The translations under genes and the position numbers were made by a program. From Actinomadura sp. DC4 (GTDB taxonomy: Bacteria > Actinomycetota > Actinomycetes > Streptosporangiales > Streptosporangiaceae): a stretch of DNA of 64,000 nucleotides. Below the pieces are notes generated by a model. It was not told where the DNA came from and made no database searches. It was given only the letters and a program-made list of their open reading frames with translations. The DNA is taken from NCBI RefSeq assembly GCF_030406325.1, contig NZ_JAUEQY010000015.1, forward strand, positions 176,697 to 240,696. Reading direction: 5' to 3'. Shown here piece by piece: positions 8,963 to 17,483 of the stretch (position 1 is its first letter; each line of letters opens with the position of its first letter).

Positions 8963-10543
8963 ATGGGCGCGTCATCGCTGTTCGTCCTCGGCCTGGCCAT
9001 CACGGTCGTGGTCCTGCTCTCGCAGGCCCTGGCCGGGCGGATCGGCATGCCCGAGGCGATCCTGCTCGTGCTGCTGGGCACGGCGGCGGGGTTTCTGCCC
9101 GGCGTGCCGGAGACGCATCTGCCGCCGGAGATCGTGCTGTTCGGGTTCCTGCCGCCGCTGGTCTACCACGCGGCGTTCTTCACCGCGCCCCGTGAGGCAC
9201 GGGCCGACGTGGTCCCGATCACGACGCTCGCCGTCGGCCTCACGCTCGTGACGACCTTCGCCGCCGCAGCGGCGGCCCACTGGGCGATGCCCGCGCTGAG
9301 CTGGGCGCTCGCCATCGCGTTCGGCGCGGCGGTGGCCCCGACCGACGCCGTCTCGGCGACCGCGATCCTGCAGCGGCTCGGCGCCCCGCTGCGGCTCGTG
9401 ACCATCGTGGAGAGCGAGAGCCTCATCAACGACGGCGTCGCGCTCACCGCCTTCGGCCTGGCGATCGAGGCGCTCACGACGAACTACACCCCGGGCCACG
9501 TCCTGGTCCGTACGGGTGAGGTGGCGGCCGGCGGGGTGGCGTACGGCCTGCTCGTGGGCTTCGTCCTGGCCCGCGTACGGCGCCGGATCCGCGATCCCCG
9601 CAGCCAGCTGGTGGTGTCGCTGCTGACGCCGTACCTGGCGTACGTGCCGGCCGAACGCCTCGGCTTCTCGGGCGTGCTGGCCACGGTCACGGCCGGGTTC
9701 TACTTCGGTACGCGCGGGGAGGGCATGCTCCAGCCGGCGACGCGGGTGCCCGGGCAGCTGTTCTGGCGGATGCTGGTCTTCCTGCTGGAGTCGGCGCTGT
9801 TCGTGCTGCTCGGCCTGCAGGTCCGCGGCATCGTCGGTGAGGTCGCCGGGCACACCTGGTCGCGGGTGGCCCTCGCCGTGCTGGCCGTCGCCGCGGTGAT
9901 CGTGTCGCTGCGCCTGCTGTGGGTGTTCCTGGTCTTCCCGCTCGCCCGCTTCCTGCCGGGCCGCCACCTCGGCTTCGACCACCTGCCGTGGCGGGAACGG
10001 GTCGTCATCGGCTGGAGTGGCATGCGCGGCGCGATCTCGCTGGCCCTGGTGCTGTCGCTGCCGGTGAGCGTGCACGGCCACGCGCTCGCGGGCCGGGGCG
10101 AGCTCATCTTCCTGGCGGCGGCGATCGTCTTCGTGACGCTGATCGGCCAGGCCACGACACTGCCGCTCGCACTCCGCCGGTTCGGCCTGGGCGAGGCGGA
10201 CCGCGCGCGGATGGAGCAGATGCGCACACACCGGGCGATCATCGAGACGGCCCTGTCCCGGATCGACGAACTCGCCGGGCGGGGCGAGGTGGACGACCGC
10301 ACCGCGCGGACGTTCCGGCAGCTGTACGAGGACCGCCTGGAGCGGGTCCGCGCCGCCCTGGACGACGAGCCGGAGGAGGAGGGCCTGACCGACGCCCTCA
10401 TGGTCCGGCGGGAGATCCTGCGGGCCCAGCGGGACAGACTGCGCTCGCTCTATCGCAAGGGCAAGATCGGCATGGACACGAGACGGGCCGTGAGCCGCCG
10501 CCTCGACCTGGAGGACCGCGAGGTCCGCCGCGACGTTCACTGA
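8963..10543 (+). CDS. Na+/H+ antiporter, CPA1 family
   Basis: 526 residues with 11-13 hydrophobic segments over residues 1-405. The ion-binding region reads APTDAVSA, and the family motif ESESLINDGVALTAF follows. A cytoplasmic C-terminal tail (about 410-526) is charged and helical. It exchanges cytoplasmic cations for protons and serves pH and sodium homeostasis. The start ATG at 8963 lies 98 bp after the NACHT gene, which may share its transcript. Length and motifs are normal for bacterial NhaP/YjcE-like antiporters. Confidence 0.93.
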   Translation: MGASSLFVLGLAITVVVLLSQALAGRIGMPEAILLVLLGTAAGFLPGVPETHLPPEIVLFGFLPPLVYHAAFFTAPREARADVVPITTLAVGLTLVTTFAAAAAAHWAMPALSWALAIAFGAAVAPTDAVSATAILQRLGAPLRLVTIVESESLINDGVALTAFGLAIEALTTNYTPGHVLVRTGEVAAGGVAYGLLVGFVLARVRRRIRDPRSQLVVSLLTPYLAYVPAERLGFSGVLATVTAGFYFGTRGEGMLQPATRVPGQLFWRMLVFLLESALFVLLGLQVRGIVGEVAGHTWSRVALAVLAVAAVIVSLRLLWVFLVFPLARFLPGRHLGFDHLPWRERVVIGWSGMRGAISLALVLSLPVSVHGHALAGRGELIFLAAAIVFVTLIGQATTLPLALRRFGLGEADRARMEQMRTHRAIIETALSRIDELAGRGEVDDRTARTFRQLYEDRLERVRAALDDEPEEEGLTDALMVRREILRAQRDRLRSLYRKGKIGMDTRRAVSRRLDLEDREVRRDVH

Positions 10544-10549
10544 CGTGCG

Positions 10550-10977
10550 CGAGACCCGGGGCGGTACCACAGGCCCGTCATCGCGTCCGACCGGCCGCTG
10601 ATCGCCAAGTGTACCGGCATCGACCGCGACTACCGGGTACGCGCCCTCGCCGAAGGCGGCTGCGAACGGCTGCTCGACAGCTTCCGCCCGATGATGCGGT
10701 GGAACCCACCCGTGCTGGAGGCCGATTATCCGGTCCATCGGGACCAGGTGCCGGCCGGCCGCGGTCTCCTCCTCGTCCCCGGATTCTTCTGCTGGCGTAG
10801 ACCCATCACACTGGTCGGCCCGGCCCTCCCACCGGTGCCCGTCGACCCGATCGCCCGTGACTGCCGCGTCGTCGAGGAGGACCCGCAGCGCGACCGCTCG
10901 CTGGCCGACCTCCTGGGCCGTACGCGCGCCGCCGTGCTGGACGCCGTCGCCGGCGGAGCGCCGGCCTCTTATCGTCA
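10550..10977 (+). pseudogene. Remnant of an ArsR-type (DUF5937-like) regulator
   Basis: Directly after the antiporter stop, the same frame reads a fragment with the core of actinomycete ArsR/DUF5937 regulators: CERLLDSFRPMMRWNPPVLE, ADYPV, GRGLLLVPGFFCWRRPI and LLGRTRAAVLDAV. The 5' part has no start codon before an internal ATG at 10691. The DNA-binding helix-turn-helix that should follow RTRAAVL is missing. Family recognition is from remembered sequence patterns. Confidence 0.6.
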
Positions 10978-11033
10978 TTACGGGCTTGGTGCTGCCTTTC
11001 CCGTCGTTTATTTCTCGGCTATATTCTCGCGCC

Positions 11034-11414
11034 ATGGCGACTGGTGTGTACATCGATGTCCCTCAGGATCTGGCCGATCTTCTCGCGGAAGACGGCTTTC
11101 GCCGGGCCGGGGTCAAGCGTGGGGTGGAGGTCGTCGACGCCGTCCAGATAGGGGTCGGTCTCGGCGCCAATCTCGTCACCATCCTGCTCGCGAAATATCA
11201 GATTCCACAATTCGTCAAACATTGGTGGAATTTCGCGCGCGGAGGTGGACCGGCCGAGCGCCGTAGTGTCAAAATCACCTTTGAGGCCGACGGCGAGCCC
11301 GCGGCGCTCACGTTCGAGCACGAGCACGACGGTCCTCCGCCCGAAGTGGTGGTACGAGCGATGATCGCCTGCCTGGAGTCGCTGATCCGGCCCCCCGAGA
11401 GCGGTCCCGAGTGA
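11034..11414 (+). CDS. Small effector-associated protein (EACC1-like), partner of the CHAT protease
   Basis: 126 residues from the ATG at 11034, just downstream of an AT-rich promoter-like stretch. An N-terminal soluble part (TGVYIDVPQDLADLLAEDGF) is followed by a hydrophobic segment (AVQIGVGLGANLVTILLAKY) and a beta-rich tail (RSVKITFEADGEPAALTFEH) ending in a helix. This layout matches the effector-associated constant components (EACC1) next to CHAT, trypsin and caspase effectors in multicellular bacteria; assignment is by architecture, not alignment. Its TGA overlaps the next gene's GTG by 4 bp, so the two form a coupled pair. Confidence 0.6.
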   Translation: MATGVYIDVPQDLADLLAEDGFRRAGVKRGVEVVDAVQIGVGLGANLVTILLAKYQIPQFVKHWWNFARGGGPAERRSVKITFEADGEPAALTFEHEHDGPPPEVVVRAMIACLESLIRPPESGPE

Positions 11415-12649
11415 GGGACCGCCGCGAGCCGCCGGGAGCGCCGGGGACGATCAACCTCGACACCGGACGCCTCAAGAAATTGCTCATCGAGAGGAACACG
11501 CTCGAATTACGCCACGTCCGAGCAGACGCCGAAGTCGGTCGGCTGACGCAGGAGCAGAACGTCTTGGTAGGGCGGTCGAACGCCACTACCGACCGTCTCC
11601 AGCGAGCCAAGCTCGACGCGGAGTACAAGAAACGTACTAAGGATGTCGATAAAAGTCGCGCCGAGCGCGAGAAGATCCTCAAGGAATTCCACCGAAAGGA
11701 ACTCGAGATCGCCGACGTCGTAGCGGCGCTCTGGGAGGCCGCGCAGGCATTCATCGCGGCGAGTACCAGGAGTGCGGCTCACTCCGACTCCGCCGCGGCC
11801 GACGAGCTGGTTCGCCTGGCGGCCACGCTGCACGCTGTTGAAGGCGCGACCACGAAGAACACCAGTGCGATCGCGACGGCCGAAGCCGCCGCCCGCAGCG
11901 CCGCCGAGGGCGTCGAGCGCCTGTCCCGGTCGGTCCACGACATCGAGCGGGGCCTCTCCGGTCAGCCGCCACCCGGGCGGAGGCGGATCCTCCAGATCGG
12001 CGGAAGGCCGGACGTACCCGCCACCCCGGAGCTCTCGGAGGAGGAGAAGGCGACGCTGCCGGAGAACACCACGGTGTTGCTGTTCGCCTCCGAGCCCCGT
12101 GATCTTCCCCGGCCCGACCTGGCTCAGGAGATCACGGAGATCCTGAGGCGGATCGACGAGGCGGAGTTCGGCGACCGCATCGACCTGCGGCCGTGGCCCG
12201 CCACGCAGCCGTTCGACCTGCTGCCGAATCTCAACCGGCACAAACCGCACATGGTCCAGTTCAGCGGGCACGGCCGGGAGGACGGGATCCTGCTGATGGG
12301 ACCGAACGACAGATCCGAGCCGATCGAGGCGGACCAGCTGATCCAGATGCTCCGGTGGACCAACGTCAACCTGCGCATCGTGTTCTTCAACCTCTGTGAC
12401 TCCGAAGCCCACGCGCGCCTCGCCGCCGAGTTCGTCGACGCGGCCATCGGCCTGCGCGGCGCCTTCTCCGACGCGCCCGCCAGGGAGTTCGCGGCGGCCC
12501 TCTACTCGGCGCTCGCCTTCGGCAAGTCCGTCGAACACGCCTTCCACCAGGCGTGCGCGAAGGTCCAGGGCTGGCCGGACGGCGCCTCGCCGCAGCTGTT
12601 CTTCCGCGAGGACGCCGACCCGTCCAGAATCGTCCTCGTGAAGCCGTAG
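11411..12649 (+). CDS. CHAT-domain (caspase-like) protease with N-terminal coiled coil
   Basis: 412 residues, starting at the GTG at 11411 inside the stop of the previous gene. Residues about 15-110 are a charged coiled coil, about 115-185 an Ala-rich helical linker. Residues about 215-412 form a CHAT peptidase fold with the catalytic His in MVQFSGHG (about 286) and Cys in VFFNLCDS (about 329). CHAT proteases are effectors of programmed death or immune signalling in bacteria. The coupled small protein upstream is the likely regulator or membrane tether. No NTPase switch lies next door in this operon; the NACHT gene is 2.5 kb upstream. Confidence 0.85.
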   Translation: MRDRREPPGAPGTINLDTGRLKKLLIERNTLELRHVRADAEVGRLTQEQNVLVGRSNATTDRLQRAKLDAEYKKRTKDVDKSRAEREKILKEFHRKELEIADVVAALWEAAQAFIAASTRSAAHSDSAAADELVRLAATLHAVEGATTKNTSAIATAEAAARSAAEGVERLSRSVHDIERGLSGQPPPGRRRILQIGGRPDVPATPELSEEEKATLPENTTVLLFASEPRDLPRPDLAQEITEILRRIDEAEFGDRIDLRPWPATQPFDLLPNLNRHKPHMVQFSGHGREDGILLMGPNDRSEPIEADQLIQMLRWTNVNLRIVFFNLCDSEAHARLAAEFVDAAIGLRGAFSDAPAREFAAALYSALAFGKSVEHAFHQACAKVQGWPDGASPQLFFREDADPSRIVLVKP

Positions 12650-12770
12650 CCCGCGGATCATCCGTACCTGAAGCGGCTCGTCACCTCGGACGGCGTGCCC
12701 GCCGCGGAGGCGCGGCGGGCAGCGACATCGGCGCGCTACGGCCCGGTCGTACGCGCCATGACCGGCGGTC

Positions 12771-13511
12771 TCAGCCCATCAGGTGGTCGACGTCGACGGC
12801 ACCCGGGGGAGCGACGACGTTGAGCGGTGCGTTGTAGTCGAGCAGGTCGAGACCCTGGCCGGGCTTCGGCGGGTCGGGCTCGATGCGCATCGGATACGGA
12901 GTCCCGGTCGTCGCGACGTACATCGACGATCCGTCGTTCAGAAGCTGGAGCACCGGGACGCCGCCCAGGGTCGTCTTCTTGCCCTTCGTCACCGTCCCGT
13001 CGGCGGTCAGGCTCTCGGCGAAGTCCGCCGGCTTGGTCAGGCCCGCGAGCGGGCCGGAGCGGGTCTTCGACGAGTAGAACCAATGGTCGCCGATCACTCG
13101 CGCCACGGCCGCGCCGCCCTCGGCGCGGATCAGCTCAGGACTGCGCATGTACGTTCGCTTGCCGACGCAGCGGACATAAACGCGGGCGTTCGTTCCGTTC
13201 GACGGTGATTTTATGCTCCCGTCGCAGGCGTTCTGTCCCATCCGCAAGTCCATCTCGGTGCGTTTGCCGCTCTCGGTGAACGCGCCTTTGATGTGCACGG
13301 ACCGGGCGTGCGCCAAGGCGTCCTGAGCGGCCTTGACGATGTCGGCCTCGGACTTGGCGGCGATGCCGTTGTCGGCCGGCTGCGCCGATGCCGCCGCGGA
13401 CGGCGAACCGGCCGCGGACCTGCCGGAAGGCTTACTCGCATCGTTGCAGGCGGTCGTCCCGCCCAGACTTGCGATCACCGCAATGACGGCGATCCCCCGT
13501 ATTTTCCCCAT
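12771..13511 (-). CDS. LppX/LprG-like secreted lipoprotein
   Basis: 246 residues. An N-terminal signal ends in a lipobox-like GGTTAC, with the lipidated Cys at about 22. A Ser/Ala-rich linker follows, then a beta-sheet domain (VHIKGAFTESGKRTEMDLRM; THR-rich strands to the C terminus) typical of the LppX_LprAFG superfamily, which bind or carry lipids at the outer face of the membrane. Upstream of the start (13512-13619) lies the terminator of the deacetylase gene. Cargo unknown. Confidence 0.75.
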   Translation of the reverse strand: MGKIRGIAVIAVIASLGGTTACNDASKPSGRSAAGSPSAAASAQPADNGIAAKSEADIVKAAQDALAHARSVHIKGAFTESGKRTEMDLRMGQNACDGSIKSPSNGTNARVYVRCVGKRTYMRSPELIRAEGGAAVARVIGDHWFYSSKTRSGPLAGLTKPADFAESLTADGTVTKGKKTTLGGVPVLQLLNDGSSMYVATTGTPYPMRIEPDPPKPGQGLDLLDYNAPLNVVAPPGAVDVDHLMG

Positions 13512-13574
13512 GAATACCAGACGTTTACCATTCCTTGCCGGTTTACCGGAGATATAGGGACCTGACCCGGCGAC

Positions 13575-13603
13575 GGGCGCGGCGGCGAGGGGCCGCCGCG
13601 CCC
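13575..13603 (-). terminator. Strong GC hairpin downstream of the deacetylase gene
   Basis: Perfect 12-bp arms GGGCGCGGCGGC / GCCGCCGCGCCC with a 5-nt loop, 17 bp past the stop of the deacetylase (minus strand). There is no U tract, as is common for actinomycete terminators. Confidence 0.6.
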
Positions 13604-13619
13604 GCGATACGCCGGGGGT

Positions 13620-13883
13620 TCAGCTCGTGCTGCAGGAGACCGTCGGCCAGGTCCACGTCCCGTTGGTCTGGACGGTGACGCCCCAGTTGTTGCCGCTGCC
13701 GTTGGGCCTGGCGGTGAGCACCTGGGCGCTGGGATAGCTCGCGCTGATGTTCCAGGTCGAAATGATCTTCTCGGGGGAGGGGACGTTCATGGTGACGGTC
13801 CAGTTGCTGGAGCCGGTGACCGCGACGTTGAGGTTGTACCGGTCGTTCCACTGCTGACCCGCCGACAGCGTCGCCGAACACGA
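13620..13883. repeat. 264-bp CBM2 repeat, copy 1
   Basis: Matches 14636-14899 with one difference by eye (13624 against 14640, changing the last residue from Ser to Asn). It encodes the C-terminal CBM2 of the deacetylase. Confidence 0.93.
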
Positions 13884-14603
13884 GCCGCCGCCACCGCCAC
13901 CGCCGCCACCGCCGTCGGGGGCCACGGCACGGCCGGTCTGCGGGGAGATCATGCCGGCGCACAGGCCGCGAGAGGCCAGCCCCTGCGCGATGCGCGGGAT
14001 CGCGGCGAGCGTGTTGGCGGGCCACTCGTGCATCAAGATGATCTGGCCGTTGGTGAGCCGGGCGTTGGCCTGCACGATCGCGTCGGTGCTCGCGCCGTTC
14101 CAGTCCTGCGAGTCGACGTCCCAGATGATCTGCGTCAGGCCGTACTTCGCCTCGACCGACTGCAGCGTCGCGTTGGTCTCACCGTACGGCGGGCGGAACA
14201 GCTTCGGCGTGCCGCCGCCCGCGCCGGCGATGGCCTGTTGCGTACGGGAGATCTCCGAGTCGATCTGCGCCTGGCTCTCCTGCGTCAGGTGCGGGTGGGT
14301 GTAGCTGTGGTTGCCCACCCACATGCCGGCGTTGACCTCGGCCTGGACCTGGGAGGGGTACGAGGCGGCGAACTGGCCCTCGTTGAACATCGTGGCCCGC
14401 AGCCCGTTCTGCCGGAGCGCGTTGAGCAGGCCCGGGGTGTGGTCGTTGGACGGGCCGTCGTCGAAGGTGAGCCCGACGTACCCGTTGCAGGTGGCGGCGT
14501 GTGTCGGAGGCGCGCCGACGGTGACGGCGCTCGCCAGGGCCAGCGCGGCGCCGGCCAGTCCTGCGGCCAGGAGGCGTTTCGTCGGACGTGGTGCGGTTCG
14601 CAT
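13620..14603 (-). CDS. Secreted NodB-family polysaccharide deacetylase with CBM2
   Basis: 327 residues from the ATG at 14603. There is a signal peptide (about 1-36, Arg/Lys then an Ala/Leu core). The NodB domain (about 39-225) has TFDDGPSN (D48, D49), HSYTHPH (H99, H103), RPPYGE and the late His in LMHEW (H192). A Gly-only linker leads to a CBM2 domain (about 240-327). It de-N- or de-O-acetylates a polysaccharide such as acetylxylan or chitin; beside a xylanase, acetylxylan is the more likely substrate (inferred). The CBM2 DNA is a near-exact copy of that in the next gene. Confidence 0.92.
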   Translation of the reverse strand: MRTAPRPTKRLLAAGLAGAALALASAVTVGAPPTHAATCNGYVGLTFDDGPSNDHTPGLLNALRQNGLRATMFNEGQFAASYPSQVQAEVNAGMWVGNHSYTHPHLTQESQAQIDSEISRTQQAIAGAGGGTPKLFRPPYGETNATLQSVEAKYGLTQIIWDVDSQDWNGASTDAIVQANARLTNGQIILMHEWPANTLAAIPRIAQGLASRGLCAGMISPQTGRAVAPDGGGGGGGGGGSCSATLSAGQQWNDRYNLNVAVTGSSNWTVTMNVPSPEKIISTWNISASYPSAQVLTARPNGSGNNWGVTVQTNGTWTWPTVSCSTS

Positions 14604-14635
14604 GCGAGAGGGTCCTCTCCGTGAATGGCCGGGGC

Positions 14636-14899
14636 TCAGTTCGTGCTGCAGGAGACCGTCGGCCAGGTCCACGTCCCGTTGGTCTGGACGGTGACGCCCC
14701 AGTTGTTGCCGCTGCCGTTGGGCCTGGCGGTGAGCACCTGGGCGCTGGGATAGCTCGCGCTGATGTTCCAGGTCGAAATGATCTTCTCGGGGGAGGGGAC
14801 GTTCATGGTGACGGTCCAGTTGCTGGAGCCGGTGACCGCGACGTTGAGGTTGTACCGGTCGTTCCACTGCTGACCCGCCGACAGCGTCGCCGAACACGA
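14636..14899. repeat. 264-bp CBM2 repeat, copy 2
   Basis: Direct copy of 13620-13883, offset 1016 bp, encoding the CBM2 of the GH11 xylanase. Homology stops in the Gly-codon linker. Confidence 0.93.
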
Positions 14900-15619
14900 A
14901 CCGCCACCACCGCCGCCGCCTCCACCGGAGTCGCCCAGCGTGATGTTCGAGCTCCCGCTGCTCTGATAGCCCTCGGTCGCGAGGATCATGTAGTAATTGA
15001 AACTGCCGAGGTTCATCCCGTAACGGGCCCACGCGTCGAAATGGTTGCCCGTGGTGATCGTCCCGCCCGTCCTCTTCGACTGCCGGACGCTCCAGTACTG
15101 ATTGAACGTCCGCGTGCCCTCGACCGAAGGGGCGTTGACGCGCGTCGTCTCGTAGATGTCGTACGTGCCGCCGTCACTGGTGACCGTGCCCTTGTACGTC
15201 CCCGTGGGCCGGTAGGTGCCCCAGTTGTCGACGATGTAGTACTCCACGAGCGGATTCGACGTCCACCCGTAGAGGGACAGATATCCGTTGCCGCTCGGAT
15301 TGAAGGTGCCCGAGTAACTCACGGCCCGGCGTGAGCCGTTGCTCCAGCCCTTACCGGCGACGAAGTTCCCGGTGTTTCTCCACGAGGTGCCGTAATTGCC
15401 GGCCGCTCCCAGGTTCATGGAGACCGACCCGGGACTGTCGGTCCAGAACGAGTAGTAGTAGCCGTTGTCGGTGCCGGTCTGGTTCGAGGTGATGGTCGTG
15501 TCGGCGACGGCGGCGCCGGGCAGGATCGCCGCGGCGACGACCACCACGACCGTGCAGGCCGCGCGGATGAGCAGCCTGGTGCCGCCGCGCCGGCGGCTCT
15601 TGGGGCGGGCTTCGTTCAT
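14636..15619 (-). CDS. Secreted GH11 endo-1,4-beta-xylanase with CBM2
   Basis: 327 residues from the ATG at 15619, chosen because GAGGAGG lies 8 nt upstream; a longer in-frame start at 15670 lacks a site. The signal peptide has an Arg-rich n-region (about 1-39). The GH11 beta-jelly roll (about 40-228) has the nucleophile Glu in [11 protein letters not shown] (E126) and the acid/base Glu in [12 protein letters not shown] (E216). A Gly-only linker and CBM2 follow. It cleaves internal xylan bonds outside the cell. CGAAA/TTTCG palindromes upstream suggest xylan-dependent repression. Confidence 0.96.
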   Translation of the reverse strand: MNEARPKSRRRGGTRLLIRAACTVVVVVAAAILPGAAVADTTITSNQTGTDNGYYYSFWTDSPGSVSMNLGAAGNYGTSWRNTGNFVAGKGWSNGSRRAVSYSGTFNPSGNGYLSLYGWTSNPLVEYYIVDNWGTYRPTGTYKGTVTSDGGTYDIYETTRVNAPSVEGTRTFNQYWSVRQSKRTGGTITTGNHFDAWARYGMNLGSFNYYMILATEGYQSSGSSNITLGDSGGGGGGGGGSCSATLSAGQQWNDRYNLNVAVTGSSNWTVTMNVPSPEKIISTWNISASYPSAQVLTARPNGSGNNWGVTVQTNGTWTWPTVSCSTN

Positions 15620-15690
15620 GTGCGTGCCTCCTCGGACGGCCGATCGCTGGGGCGAGTGTGAGCCGGGCACGCAACAACGTCAACGATAGG

Positions 15691-15708
15691 TTTCGAAATA
15701 TTTCGAAA
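15691..15708. promoter_or_regulatory. Perfect 18-bp palindrome upstream of the xylanase gene
   Basis: TTTCGAAATATTTCGAAA reads the same on both strands and lies about 72 bp upstream of the xylanase ATG. Palindromes with CGAAA/TTTCG arms are known in front of Streptomyces xylanase genes, so an operator for a xylan-responsive repressor is likely. Confidence 0.6.
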
Positions 15709-15822
15709 AGGCTGGTCATCGCCTGCTGCAGGAACCGCCTTCTGGCGTGCGTAGTGAAGGTGTCCGTCGGCGAGACACGGCAATGAAAACAGCATGAAAG
15801 TCACGCGTGATCACGGCGGAAG

Positions 15823-15834
15823 CGAAATGTTTCG
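15823..15834. promoter_or_regulatory. Second CGAAA-TG-TTTCG palindrome
   Basis: CGAAATGTTTCG lies 115 bp further from the xylanase start, just past the phosphatase stop. It repeats the half-sites of the 15691 operator and could be an auxiliary site. Confidence 0.45.
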
Positions 15835-15840
15835 GGGTGT

Positions 15841-17424
15841 CTAGCTCGTACGGCGCAGCGGCTTCCGCAGGACGAACCGGTCGAGTTCCCGGTAGTCGGG
15901 AGAGCCGAGACCGGCGCCGTAGTGCGTGACCGCGATCTGGGTGAAACCGCCCGGAACCCGGGGCTCGAAGTCGAACGCGGCGAACCCGTACGGCCGCCGC
16001 AGGTCGCGGTACGCGGACCACGGCGCGGGCTCGGTGGTGGTGAGAGGCTCGTGGCGGCGCAGCGGGTCGCCGGGGGCGACGTCGTACAGCACGACACCGT
16101 CATGCGGGCTGTCGAAGGCGTACCGCGGGGTGGTGTTGGGCTGCCCACCGCCGCCGATGGTCATGTGCACGGTGCCGTGGGAGGTGTCCATGACGGCGCG
16201 GTCGGTTCCGCGCGGCGCGGGCGTGAGCAGCGAGGCGCCCGGCAGGACGCCCCTCACGGGGAAGGTCCGCTCGAAGTGGTGTTCGTGGCCGGCGACGACG
16301 AGGTCGACCCCGTACCGGTCGAACAGCGGGACGAACTCACGGCGTACGCCGAGGTCGGCGCCGTTGTAGTGCGCGGAGGACATCGCGACCTGGTGCATGC
16401 AGACGACGATCCAGTCGACCGCGTCGTCGTCGGCGGCGTCGCGGAGCGTGCGTTCGAGCCAGGCCTTCTGCGCGCCGCCGCTGTAGCCGCGGATGTACGG
16501 GTCATAGCCCTTCGACCGGTAGCCGGGCAGGTTGTCGCGCAAGTACGTGTTGAAGCCGCCGTCCTGCAGGCACACGTCGTCGTTGCTGATGGAGATCACC
16601 CGGATGGGCCCGGCGGTGAAGGCGTACCAGTTCCCGGCGAACTCGCGCGAGCCGTTGCCGGGCAGGGCGAACCGGGTCCGGTACGACAGGAAGCCCTGCG
16701 GGCCGTTGCCGATCTCGTTCTCGTGGTTCCCCAGGCAGGGCATCCACGGGCGGTCGCGGGCCGAGCGCTGGTTGTTGAGGAAGAAGGCGCGCCAGGTGGC
16801 CGGCGGGTCGTCGCTGACATTGGCGTAACACAGGTCGCCGTTGAGCAGGTGGAACAGCGGATCGAGGCCGTTGACCGCGTCGACGACGTACCCGGCGTTG
16901 GGCGTGACGGGCCCGCGCCCCCGGCCGACCCTGGCCGGGATGCACTGGTCGCCGAAGCTGGTGAAGCGGAACCCCTTGGACCGGCCACGAGGAGCCGTAC
17001 GGAAGGAGCCGCCCGGCGACGCCGGCGCGCCGCGGTGGGTGACCTGGTAGTCGTGGCGGGTGCCGGCGGCCAGGTGCGGCAGGACGGCGTGGTAGGTGAA
17101 GGTCTCCTGCCCGGTGAGGACGTCGGTGTAGACCCGCTCCTCGGCGGGGAACTCCGAGCCCAGCCCGTACCCGGGCCGGCCGAGCCGCACCGCCGGTCCG
17201 GCCACGCGCTGCGGCGCCGCCCACGACACCGCCATCTCCGACGAGGCGTCCGGGCCGAACTGCAGGTGCAGTTGCTCAGGAGCCGGGGCCCCCGCCTCCT
17301 GCGGCGTGGTCACCAGCGCGGCGGTGCCCGCGCGGGCCAGCAGTGGCGAGGCGACGGCCAGGCCGCCGAGCCCGCCCAGGAGCCGCCGCCGGGAGATACC
17401 GCCGGATGATCCGCGCTCGGTCAC
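15841..17424 (-). CDS. Tat-exported purple acid phosphatase-like metallophosphoesterase
   Basis: 527 residues from the GTG at 17424. GGAGGA lies 6 nt upstream, whereas the GTG at 17430 directly abuts that site. A twin-arginine signal (SRRRLLGGLGGLAVASPLLA) is followed by an FnIII-like N-terminal domain (about 50-145) and the metallophosphatase domain with SFGDQ, LLNGDLCY, GNHENE, CMHQ and GHEHHFER, which supply the two-metal ligands. The Cys/Asn-rich middle and overall length fit bacterial PAPs. It is expected to hydrolyse phosphate monoesters outside the cell; the substrate is unknown. Confidence 0.9.
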   Translation of the reverse strand: MTERGSSGGISRRRLLGGLGGLAVASPLLARAGTAALVTTPQEAGAPAPEQLHLQFGPDASSEMAVSWAAPQRVAGPAVRLGRPGYGLGSEFPAEERVYTDVLTGQETFTYHAVLPHLAAGTRHDYQVTHRGAPASPGGSFRTAPRGRSKGFRFTSFGDQCIPARVGRGRGPVTPNAGYVVDAVNGLDPLFHLLNGDLCYANVSDDPPATWRAFFLNNQRSARDRPWMPCLGNHENEIGNGPQGFLSYRTRFALPGNGSREFAGNWYAFTAGPIRVISISNDDVCLQDGGFNTYLRDNLPGYRSKGYDPYIRGYSGGAQKAWLERTLRDAADDDAVDWIVVCMHQVAMSSAHYNGADLGVRREFVPLFDRYGVDLVVAGHEHHFERTFPVRGVLPGASLLTPAPRGTDRAVMDTSHGTVHMTIGGGGQPNTTPRYAFDSPHDGVVLYDVAPGDPLRRHEPLTTTEPAPWSAYRDLRRPYGFAAFDFEPRVPGGFTQIAVTHYGAGLGSPDYRELDRFVLRKPLRRTS

Positions 17425-17483
17425 GCACACTCCTCCGCCCGATCAGGTCGGGACAGCGTACGCGGATCATCCGGCCGCCGTGA

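Noticed and set aside
12650..12770. A short reading frame after the CHAT gene
   Set aside because: About 35 codons without a start or recognisable motif. It could be debris, but nothing supports a gene.
13620..15032. A 470-codon ORF covering deacetylase and part of the xylanase
   Set aside because: Its N-terminal third is out-of-frame translation of the xylanase CBM2. A signal peptide and start at 14603 define the real gene.
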